Source: Rubrobacter sp.
GTDB lineage: Bacteria > Actinomycetota > Rubrobacteria > Rubrobacterales > Rubrobacteraceae
Assembly: GCA_013695335.1 (NCBI GenBank)
Contig: JACDAR010000290.1
Span: 1 to 7,394, forward strand
Length of the DNA: 7,394 nucleotides
Reading direction: 5' to 3'
Below, piece by piece: positions 1 through 6,139 of the stretch (its first letter is position 1; every line of letters starts with the position of its first letter). Made by a program: the position numbers and the translations under genes. The notes beneath the pieces were generated by a model. The model did no database searches. It was not told where the DNA came from and saw only the letters and a list, made by a program, of their open reading frames with translations.

Positions 1-572
<572 letters not shown>

Positions 573-583
573 GCCACGTCGTA

Positions 584-753
584 CCGGAGTGCTCAAGTCC
601 GTTGACGTGGTGTATCTGGGGTGATCCATCGTTGCGGCCGGGTCAGGCCGCGATGGCTTGCAGGATCTGTTCGGCGGTCACTTCCTCGGCCCATTCGTCG
701 TGCTGCCCGGCCAGGACGGCGCCGCCGAGGTTGAGGCCGACTGAGCACTCCGG
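584..753. repeat. 12-bp inverted repeat flanking the IS remnant
   Basis: CCGGAGTGCTCA at 584-595 is matched exactly by its reverse complement TGAGCACTCCGG at 742-753. With one bulged base (596) three more pairs can form (597-599 with 739-741). The arms enclose about 146 bp holding the transposase scrap. The left arm sits in the AraC upstream region, and the right arm lies inside the last SMR1 codons before the homology breaks off. This is consistent with terminal inverted repeats of a shrunken IS or MITE-like derivative, although no target-site duplication is evident outside the arms. Confidence 0.6.
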
Positions 754-985
754 CTATGATCAGGACAAGCGAAGCGACCTTGAGCGTTGTCGCAGGCTCC
801 TGAAACCACAGGATTCCTATAGCCGCGATCAGGGACGTCCCCACCCCGGTCCATACGGCGTAGGAGACACCGATGTCGATCCTCTTCAGCGTCAGGACCA
901 GAAGGCTGATGCTGACGAGATAGAAGAACAACACCGAGACCGAAGGGACGGGCCTGATCGCGGCGATCAAATAGACCCACGCCAT
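593..985 (-). pseudogene. Degenerate SMR-family efflux subunit (second of a pair)
   Basis: Homologue of four-helix SMR drug/proton antiporters (EmrE/YkkC/YkkD group) in the inner membrane. The signature YAVWTG is present at residues 42-47, and helices 2 and 3 (SVLFFYLVSISLLVL and the following segment) look normal. Aligned to the intact SMR gene just upstream, it lacks about 17 residues (51 bp, in frame) after MAWVYLIAA. These cover the rest of helix 1, including the glutamate (Glu13 in the partner) that binds proton and substrate. The fourth helix ends at LIIAGVLS, and the frame then runs through the IS remnant as an Arg/Pro-rich tail to a stop at 593, giving 130 aa instead of about 105. Both defects predict no transport. 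It starts 13 nt after the partner's stop, so the two would be co-transcribed. The family call is firm and the pseudogene call is strong. Confidence 0.8.
596..741 (-). mobile_element. Remnant of an IS256-family insertion sequence (transposase C-terminal scrap plus end)
   Basis: On the minus strand, 741-643 encodes 32 codons and a stop. Its start, LNLGGAVLAGQHDEWAEE, resembles the C-terminal LRLVGAVLAEQxDEW motif of IS256/Mutator transposases, which normally run on to about 30-50 more residues. Here the next residues are EVTAEQILQAIAA and stop, so an internal deletion is likely. The DNA after the stop (about 625-596, minus strand) includes GATACACCACGTC, which recalls the non-coding ends of actinobacterial IS256 elements. 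The catalytic DDE part is absent, so it cannot move by itself. Alternative: VGLNLGG also resembles an SMR C-terminus, so the first seven codons could be the frameshifted end of the neighbouring SMR gene. Recognition is from motif memory only. Confidence 0.5.
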
Positions 986-998
986 AATCGAGCCCGCC

Positions 999-1316
999 CT
1001 AACCCTCTGTGAACTTGAGCGAGATCACACCCGCGACAATGAGGGCCAGAGCCCCTAGCCGCATCAAATCGGCGGACTCTTTCAGGAACAGAATACCCAT
1101 CAAGATCGCACCCACCGCCCCGATGCCAGTCCATACCGCATAGGCCGTCCCCGCCGGAATCACCTTCATGGCCTCCGCCAGTAGCGAAAAGCTGATAGTC
1201 GCCGAAACTACCATAAACACGCTCGGCCACGTTTTCGAGAAGCCCTCAGAGAGACTCAAGCCCATTACCATCCCAACCTCGAAAAACCCCGCAACAACAA
1301 GAAAGACCCAGGCCAT
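999..1316 (-). CDS. Small multidrug resistance (SMR) transporter subunit
   Basis: A 105-aa integral membrane protein with four predicted helices. SMR proteins exchange protons for quaternary ammonium or other cationic compounds (or guanidinium in the Gdx subgroup) as antiparallel dimers. Visible hallmarks are the helix-1 glutamate in AGFFEVG (Glu13), the loop SEGFSKTWPSV, YAVWTG at 59-64, and a C-terminal helix ending IVAGVISLKFTEG. ATG at 1316 is chosen because AAGGGAG lies 6 nt upstream; an in-frame TTG at 1322 is too close to that site. It is first in an operon with the damaged SMR paralogue, an arrangement like heterodimeric YkkCD or EbrAB, so function may now depend on homodimer formation. 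The divergent TetR-type gene is the obvious candidate regulator. The substrate cannot be told from the sequence. Confidence 0.92.
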   Translation of the reverse strand: MAWVFLVVAGFFEVGMVMGLSLSEGFSKTWPSVFMVVSATISFSLLAEAMKVIPAGTAYAVWTGIGAVGAILMGILFLKESADLMRLGALALIVAGVISLKFTEG

Positions 1317-1352
1317 CGTCAACTCCCTTTCACTTTTTTATTTCGGACGTTT

Positions 1353-1383
1353 GTTATATTATACTGATGCGGTTGGTTGTCAA
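1353..1383 (-). promoter_or_regulatory. Promoter of the SMR operon, overlapping the TetR gene promoter region
   Basis: Reading the minus strand, a perfect TTGACA (1383-1378) is followed by a perfect TATAAT (1363-1358), but only 14 nt separate them. A second -10 match, TATAAC (1358-1353), lies at 19 nt, and 16-17 nt registers are also AT-rich. The spacing is unusual and may make the promoter weak or dependent on a regulator. On the plus strand the same AT-rich patch offers TATACT (1360-1365) as a -10 for the TetR gene, with only a poor -35. TATATTATA is a short 4+1+4 dyad; no long operator palindrome is clear. Confidence 0.6.
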
Positions 1384-1401
1384 GGATGGAGGTGCTTGGG
1401 G

Positions 1402-1998
1402 ATGCCGAAGGTGGTTGACCATGAAAAGAGGCGGCGTGAGATCGGGGAGGCCGTGTGGCGGGCTGTGGCCCGGCGGGGGATGGATTCTGCGACGGTGCGT
1501 GAGATCGCTGATGAGGCTGGGGTTTCGACAGGGGTTCTGGCGCACTACTTCGAGGACAAGGACGAGTTGCTCGTGCATGCCCTGCGTGTCTCCGTCGAGC
1601 GGGCGGCGAAGCGCATGGAGGGCCAGAGCGCCGGAAGGAGCAACTTCGAGGCGCTCGGGACCGTGCTCAAAGAGGCGTTGCCGCTGGACGGGGAGAGCCG
1701 GGACGAGTACCGGGTGTGGCTGAGTTTCTGGGGACGGGCAGCATACAGCGGGGCGCTGGCCGCGGAGCAGAATCACTGGTACACGCTGTGGCGCGGAGTC
1801 GTGGCGGCCCTGATCGAAGCGTGCCAGCGTGAGGGTGTGCTGCGCGCCGACCTCGACGCCCGGCGCGAGGCGAGCACCCTGATCGCGCTGGTAGACGGCA
1901 TAGGGCTACAGGCCATCTTCGAGCCAGAACGGCTCCCGGCGGATGACCAGGAGGCGGCCATCGATGAACGTCTCGCCAGCTTGAAAACAAACTCTTGA
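1402..1998 (+). CDS. TetR-family transcriptional regulator (BetI-like)
   Basis: A 198-aa predicted one-component repressor. The N-terminal helix-turn-helix is typical: RREIGEAVWRAVARRGMDSATVREIADEAGVSTGVLAHYF spans about residues 10-50, followed by EDKDELLVHAL. The GVSTGVLAHYF form and the C-terminal part (WLSFWGRAAYSG near 110, then a W-rich stretch and LVDGIGLQAIFEPERL near the end) resemble the BetI/TetR_C_6 group. The ATG at 1402 is chosen because GGAGGTG lies 8 nt upstream and the family N-terminus begins there; the frame is open further upstream but that DNA belongs to the promoter and the SMR gene. It is divergent from the SMR pair with about 85 nt between starts, the common layout for a TetR repressor of an efflux operon and itself. 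The inducer is unknown. Confidence 0.9.
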   Translation: MPKVVDHEKRRREIGEAVWRAVARRGMDSATVREIADEAGVSTGVLAHYFEDKDELLVHALRVSVERAAKRMEGQSAGRSNFEALGTVLKEALPLDGESRDEYRVWLSFWGRAAYSGALAAEQNHWYTLWRGVVAALIEACQREGVLRADLDARREASTLIALVDGIGLQAIFEPERLPADDQEAAIDERLASLKTNS

Positions 1999-2020
1999 AG
2001 GACAGAAACCCCGCACGCGC

Positions 2021-2038
2021 TAAACTTTGCCGAAAGTT
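2021..2038 (+). promoter_or_regulatory. Perfect 6-bp dyad with a possible -10 box upstream of the S9 peptidase gene
   Basis: AACTTT-GCCG-AAAGTT (2023-2038) is a perfect 6+6 inverted repeat ending 18 nt before the peptidase ATG. It overlaps a possible -10 box, TAAACT (2021-2026). No well-spaced -35 is visible: TTGAAG at 1995 would be 20 nt away. It could be an operator or a small leader hairpin. The peptidase gene may otherwise be transcribed from the TetR gene 58 nt upstream. Confidence 0.35.
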
Positions 2039-2056
2039 CTCGCTAGAGAGGCAGAG

Positions 2057-3907
2057 ATGACAGATTCCAGAGTATCCGCACCTTTGATCCCGCGCGAAAT
2101 CCTGTTCGGAAACCCTGAGCGAACACAGCCCCGCATCTCACCCGACGGCAAGCGCCTCGCCTACATCGCCCCCGTGAACGGCGTGTTGAACGTGTGGGTC
2201 GGGAGCGTTGGCGGCGACGACTTCAGTCCGGTGACTGAGGACCAGGATCGCGGCATCAGACTGTACTTCTGGGCAGAGGATGACCGCCACATCGTCTACC
2301 TCCAGGACGCTGGCGGCGACGAGAACTGGCGACTGTACGCGGTGGACCTCGAAAGCAGCGGAACAAGGGACCTCACGCCTTTCGACGACGTGCAGGCGCA
2401 GATTATAGACAAGAGCCGCCACTTCCCGGATGAGATCCTGGTCAGCCTCAACAGACGGGACGCCCGCCTGCACGATGCCTACAAACTGCGCCTGAGCACA
2501 GGCGAACTGGAACTCGTGGCCGAGAACCCTGGCAACGTCGCCGGATGGGTGGCCGACGCAGATTTCGAGGTGCGCGGCGCGGTGACCGCCAGGCCGGACG
2601 GAGGCTTGGATCTGCTCGTCCGCGAGACGGGGAGCGAGAGCTGGGACACGGCGGTTAGCTGGGGGCCGGAGGACGGCCTGAGCAGCGGCCCCGTTGGCTT
2701 CACCCAAGATGGAAGGAAGATGTACCTGCGGGACTCCCGCGACGTCAACGCCGGTCGCCTCGTCACGCTCGATCTGGCGACAGGGGAAGTGGAGACGCTC
2801 GTCAAGGATTCGAGGTACGACGTGGCTGACGTGATGATCCACCCAGACACCCACGAGGCGCAGGCGGTGGCTGTGGAGCGCGCCCGCGCCGAGTGGACCG
2901 TGCTGGACGAGGGCATCAGGGAGGACTTCGAGGCCATCAGGGGGCTTGCGAGGGGTGACTTCGCAGTATCGAGCCGCGACCGGGCTGACGAAAACTGGAT
3001 CGTGGCCTTCACAGCCGACGACGGCGGGGCCTCGTACTATGCCTACGACCGCCTGAACAGGAAGGGCGAACACCTCTTCGACGCCCGCCCAGACCTGGCG
3101 GAGTACGATCTCGCGCTAATGCAGCCCATCTCCTTCACTTCCCGCGACGGACTACTCATCGAGGGCTACCTGACGCTGCCTCCGGGCTCGGATCGTGAGA
3201 ACCTGCCGATGATCCTGAACGTGCATGGTGGGCCGTGGGCGCGGGATGGGTGGGGCTACGATCCGGAGGCCCAGTGGTTCGCCAACCGGGGCTACGCCTG
3301 TTTGCAGGTCAACTTTCGGGGCTCGACCGGCTACGGCAAAGAATTTCTGAACGCAGGCAACAAGGAGTGGGGCGCGAAGATGCACGACGATCTGGTGGAT
3401 GCAGTCCGCTGGGCCGTTGATGAAGGCGTAGCGGACCCGGAGCGCGTCGCCATCTTCGGAGGCTCTTACGGCGGGTACGCCGCGCTGGCAGGTGCGACGT
3501 TCACGCCAGACCTGTTCCGTTGCGCCGTGGACATCGTCGGGCCGAGCAACCTCATCACCCTTATAGAGAGCATCCCGCCGTACTGGGAGCCGCTCAAGGC
3601 CATCTTCACCAGGCGCGTCGGCGACCCGGAGACGGAGGAGGAGCTGCTGAAGAGTCGTTCACCGCTCTTCTCGGTTGACCGCATAGGCATCCCAATGCTG
3701 ATCGCCCAGGGCGCCAACGACCCGCGAGTCAAGCAGGCCGAGTCAGAGCAGATCGTCGCCGCCATGCAGGAGAAGGGCATCGCCCACGAGTACATGCTCT
3801 TCGAGGACGAGGGCCACGGTTTCGCCCGCCCCGAGAACCGCCTCAAGTTCTACGCCGCCGCCGAAGAGTTCCTCGCAGAACACCTCGGTGGCCGGGCGGA
3901 GGAGTAG
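2057..3907 (+). CDS. S9-family serine peptidase (prolyl oligopeptidase / acylaminoacyl-peptidase type)
   Basis: A 616-aa predicted cytosolic peptidase that cleaves short peptides or acylated N-terminal residues. No signal peptide is seen. The first about 360 residues form a beta-propeller with PD40-like repeats (for example PRISPDGKRLAYI at 25-37) that would gate access. The C-terminal alpha/beta-hydrolase domain shows the HGGP oxyanion motif (His390-Pro393), VNFRGSTGYGKEF, the nucleophile elbow GGSYGG with Ser470, Asp555 in GANDPRV, and His587 in EGHGF, so the catalytic triad is complete. ATG at 2057 has GAGAGG just upstream; an in-frame TTG ten codons earlier lacks a comparable site and overlaps the dyad. 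The gene follows the TetR gene by 58 nt on the same strand, but a functional link is doubtful. The next genes converge on it. Length and motifs fit an intact S9 member; the exact specificity is not determinable. Confidence 0.95.
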   Translation: MTDSRVSAPLIPREILFGNPERTQPRISPDGKRLAYIAPVNGVLNVWVGSVGGDDFSPVTEDQDRGIRLYFWAEDDRHIVYLQDAGGDENWRLYAVDLESSGTRDLTPFDDVQAQIIDKSRHFPDEILVSLNRRDARLHDAYKLRLSTGELELVAENPGNVAGWVADADFEVRGAVTARPDGGLDLLVRETGSESWDTAVSWGPEDGLSSGPVGFTQDGRKMYLRDSRDVNAGRLVTLDLATGEVETLVKDSRYDVADVMIHPDTHEAQAVAVERARAEWTVLDEGIREDFEAIRGLARGDFAVSSRDRADENWIVAFTADDGGASYYAYDRLNRKGEHLFDARPDLAEYDLALMQPISFTSRDGLLIEGYLTLPPGSDRENLPMILNVHGGPWARDGWGYDPEAQWFANRGYACLQVNFRGSTGYGKEFLNAGNKEWGAKMHDDLVDAVRWAVDEGVADPERVAIFGGSYGGYAALAGATFTPDLFRCAVDIVGPSNLITLIESIPPYWEPLKAIFTRRVGDPETEEELLKSRSPLFSVDRIGIPMLIAQGANDPRVKQAESEQIVAAMQEKGIAHEYMLFEDEGHGFARPENRLKFYAAAEEFLAEHLGGRAEE

Positions 3908-3919
3908 CCTGGAGCGGGA

Positions 3920-4078
3920 TCAGGAATCGTCTGCCGGGGGATCTTCCCACGCCGAGATCAGGGCTTCCACCCATCCGGGGTCAACGCCCATGTCCCGCGC
4001 GATCTCCCCTGCGGACATCCCCGAGTTCCGGCGACGTTCGACCTCTTCTTGGAGACAGACTTCTCCCCGGTTGTCCAT
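3920..4078 (-). CDS. Small helix-turn-helix-like protein, 52 aa
   Basis: An open frame of 52 codons encoding a charged N-terminal helix (LQEEVERRRNSGMSAGEI) followed by ARDMGVDPGWVEALISAWE. Residues about 13-45 have the pattern of a compact helix-turn-helix: helix, SAGEIARDMGVDPGWVEALI, hydrophobic residues at regular spacing. It starts 8 nt after the stop of the upstream two-span membrane protein and probably shares its transcript; there is no strong Shine-Dalgarno. It converges with the S9 gene, leaving only 12 nt between stop codons and no visible hairpin terminator. I recognise no named family. It could be a small DNA-binding or protein-interaction module, or a piece of a larger ancestral regulator. 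Coding status is supported by the sensible amphipathic composition and the close packing. Confidence 0.6.
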   Translation of the reverse strand: MDNRGEVCLQEEVERRRNSGMSAGEIARDMGVDPGWVEALISAWEDPPADDS

Positions 4079-4086
4079 AGGTCAGT

Positions 4087-4353
4087 TCATCTTCCCTGTC
4101 GGTTGACGTAGAACCAGTAGGCGGCAAAGGCGAGCAACGCCACAAGTACGATCGGCCCGAGTATGGTGGTAAACAGGAGCACGGAGAGAACCCTGATCAG
4201 CCTGAAGGCTCCGAGCCCCCGACCGAAACCGCGTCTGCCGAAGCCCCTTCTCAGAAACAAAGCGAGTACGCCAGGCGTGACACCGACGATCAGGGATACG
4301 GCGTAAGAGGCCCAACCCGCGTGCCCCACCGTCATCGCATGCAGAAAAGACAT
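4087..4353 (-). CDS. Small two-span membrane protein of unknown function
   Basis: An 88-aa protein with two predicted membrane helices, about residues 12-33 (GWASYAVSLIVGVTPGVLAL) and 54-82 (VLSVLLFTTILGPIVLVALL onward). They are joined by a basic Gly/Arg-rich loop (RRGFGRRGFGRGLG) that includes a tandem RRGFG repeat; the positive loop suggests it faces the cytoplasm. GAAGGGAG lies 9 nt before ATG 4353 and 3 nt before ATG 4359, so 4353 is chosen; the frame is open further upstream to 4449 but without a site. It lies downstream of the AcnX small-subunit gene on the same strand, about 130 nt away, and precedes the 52-aa gene by 8 nt. I do not recognise the family and assign no function. Confidence 0.65.
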   Translation of the reverse strand: MSFLHAMTVGHAGWASYAVSLIVGVTPGVLALFLRRGFGRRGFGRGLGAFRLIRVLSVLLFTTILGPIVLVALLAFAAYWFYVNRQGR

Positions 4354-4383
4354 GTACATCCGCTCCCTTCGCGCGTTTCGGGC

Positions 4384-4413
4384 ATTGTATCCCGCTTCGG
4401 AGAAGCCATGGAA
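4384..4413 (-). promoter_or_regulatory. Possible promoter for the two small minus-strand genes
   Basis: On the minus strand TTCCAT (4413-4408) and TACAAT (4389-4384) are separated by 18 nt, within the 128-nt gap between the AcnX small-subunit stop and the small membrane protein start. A short CTTC-tcc-GAAG hairpin lies in the spacer. The -35 match is weak, so read-through from the AcnX operon is equally possible. Nothing else is seen in this gap. Confidence 0.3.
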
Positions 4414-4481
4414 GGATGTACTGGGCCGCCGCTGGACAGCCTCGATCACGGCAACGTATAGCGAGGTGTTTCCAGCCGGGA

Positions 4482-4877
4482 TCAGCTACCGTGAACTGTC
4501 AAAGACATATTGTCGGGCTCTATGACGACCCTGTCTCCGGTCTGTACCTGTTCGGCGAAGGTGGGGCACTCCGCTATCGTGATGCCAGCGAACACGGCGC
4601 CCTGCACCATGACCGGGTTGGCGGTCCCGAACACTATCGCCGCGGGCGCGATGTTCTTTCCGACGAGGTCGTAGAACGCCCATCCAGCCGCGATGCCGCC
4701 CTTGGCAGTTGGGAAGAACAATATCCTTCCGGCTATCGACTCACCCTGGATCGCGTGCCCCGGACGCGAGATGATGCCGGTCTCGCGATCCAGATCGTAC
4801 CTGGGGCTGAAACCCTCTTCCGACACGAGCGCCTCACCCTCGGTCACCCCCCGAACGCGCGCAAGCTCCAGCTTCAA
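4482..4877 (-). CDS. Aconitase X (AcnX) small subunit, DUF126 swivel domain
   Basis: A 131-aa predicted swivelling beta-barrel subunit that pairs with the large subunit to form an AcnX hydro-lyase. Characterised AcnX enzymes are cis-3-hydroxy-L-proline dehydratase in bacteria and phosphomevalonate dehydratase in archaea. Family features seen are FSPRYDLDRETG (23-34), then GESIAGRILFFPTAKGG (45-61), the segment APAAIVFGTANPVMVQGAVFAGI, and the C-terminal QTGDRVVIEPDN. The start is TTG at 4877, overlapping the large-subunit stop in TTGA, which gives translational coupling; the length matches the usual about 130 aa. The loop after FFPT reads AKGGIAAGW, where the better-known members have a serine-containing RGS-like motif with a proposed catalytic Ser. 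This subunit therefore may belong to a distinct AcnX subtype with another substrate or chemistry. The family call is firm and the substrate unknown. Confidence 0.9.
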   Translation of the reverse strand: MKLELARVRGVTEGEALVSEEGFSPRYDLDRETGIISRPGHAIQGESIAGRILFFPTAKGGIAAGWAFYDLVGKNIAPAAIVFGTANPVMVQGAVFAGITIAECPTFAEQVQTGDRVVIEPDNMSLTVHGS

Positions 4878-6136
4878 GATCTGACCCGGTGTTTCGAGGC
4901 TTCGGAGGACTTGCCGACCGTGCCGGACAGGGCGGCTTCCACACACTGCTCCATCGTCAGCAACACTGGATTGTACTTGTGCGCCCCGATGATGTTCGCG
5001 AGCTTGGCCGAGTTGGTGACGATGTTGCGCCACCCGTTTCTCTCCCTCATCTTCCCTACGTCGTCGAGTATGTAGAAGCACACGCCTTCCAGCACCATGC
5101 CGCCTGCCTGTTCTATGGATTTCAGGTAACCAAGCGACCAGGCGTTTGTCTTGAATCCCCTGTTGGTAGTTACGATCAGGGTGGTATCCTCAGCGACACG
5201 CTTCCCTTCGAGCATACCGGCCAGGCTACGGAGTTCGAACAGCGAGAGGTGCGGCGCGGAGAACACCACGAGGTTGGCGGTGTCGTCCTCCGGCAGGTAT
5301 CTCTCGTATACGTCCTGGATATCCTCCGAGGTTATGACCTCGGCATTGGATGCTCCGGTGTCCGATCCTTCGGCTTCGACGGTGATCCCTGGTATGTGGA
5401 ACATGCCCATCGAACCGTGGCTTGCGAGCGAGGCTCCGAGGTGTTTGAGCTGGTCCGACGAAGGTGTGCCTTCTATCCCGGTGATCATGGGCACGCTTTC
5501 GTAGCTCTGGCGCCGTTCGCCGATGAGCTTCCCGAGGATTCCCCAGTCGCTCAGGTCGTCGAGTGTGGCCTCGACGCGCACGTCGAGGTTGCTGCTCCGG
5601 TTGGCGTCCAGATGGAAGCCGTATTCCGGCGTCCTTCCAGTCAGAGCCGCTGAAAGGGCCGCCGGACCACTCTCGAAGTTGGTGCGTGCCCCCAGCACCG
5701 AGTTCGCGTAGATCACGGTCCCCGTGTCCCCCCAGGCGACGTGCTCACCGACGTGCGGCTGGTAGATGGCCTGGTAGTTGATGCAGGTGTCTGTCGTCAT
5801 CACGCCGATGTCACGCAGGCAAGAGATGAGGTGTCATTCTCGCTTGACGCGCTCCGGACGCTGCCCGAGCGCGTCCGCGTGGGCGAAGTCGAAACAGCGG
5901 GCGTTGGTGGTAGTCGGCACCCTGCACGCCGCGCCGAGCGAGACGAGCCTCTCCAGGTAGCGGAGGCCGTGCTCGCCCATCACCTCAATGTCGCCCATCA
6001 TGTGCGCGTTTGTGATCTCCACGAAGCGCCCAGCCCCGTAGTACTCGCCGACAGCCTTCTGCATTTCGAGGGCTTCGCGGGCTGCTTCGCCGCGCTCACC
6101 CTGCTCTATGCGTTTCTCCTCATCTGTGAGGAGCAT
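4874..6136 (-). pseudogene. Aconitase X (AcnX) large subunit (DUF521) interrupted by an in-frame TGA
   Basis: The large subunit of AcnX carries the iron-sulfur or metal site and most substrate contacts. Codons 1-100 (LLTDEEKRIEQGERGEAARE through VEITNAHMMGDIEVMGEHGL and VPTTTNARCFDF) and codons 112 onward (TTDTCINYQ, VGEHVAWGDTGTVIYANSVL, GARTNFESGPAALSAALTGR, TPEYGFH) match the family in order, with likely ligand cysteines in TDTC, GVCFY and MEQC. Both parts lie in the same frame, separated only by TGA at codon 101 (5836-5834); the bridging HLISCLRDIG also looks like family sequence. One substitution, for example CGA to TGA, would explain the stop. Total length of 420 codons is normal. The start, ATG 6136, is 3 nt after the permease stop. 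A GTG at 5803 could restart translation but has no Shine-Dalgarno and would lack the N-terminal quarter. Nonsense mutation, read-through and sequencing error are all possible. Confidence 0.88.
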
Positions 6137-6139
6137 TTC

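Noticed and set aside
1317..1401. ykkC-type guanidine riboswitch in front of the SMR genes
   Set aside because: The leader before the SMR ATG is only about 40 nt and AT-rich, too short and without the expected conserved structure.
2138..3073. Long minus-strand open frame opposite the S9 peptidase gene
   Set aside because: It is antisense to a gene with a complete catalytic triad and shows no recognisable protein features; long antisense frames are common in GC-rich coding DNA.
3905..3925. Bidirectional terminator between the S9 gene and the 52-aa gene
   Set aside because: Only 12 nt separate the stops and no hairpin with a T-tract is visible on either strand.
4889..5653. Long plus-strand open frame opposite the AcnX large subunit
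   Set aside because: The minus strand carries clear AcnX family motifs across the same bases, so the plus-strand frame is a shadow.
5801..5803. GTG restart producing a functional shorter AcnX large subunit
   Set aside because: There is no Shine-Dalgarno upstream, and the product would lack about 110 N-terminal residues including the conserved ITNAHMMGD and PTTTNARCFDF segments.
5800..5840. Selenocysteine decoding of the TGA in the AcnX large subunit
   Set aside because: AcnX is not a known selenoprotein family, the codon is not at one of the recognised cysteine positions, and only a weak 5-bp TCATC/GATGA pairing with a long loop follows the TGA.
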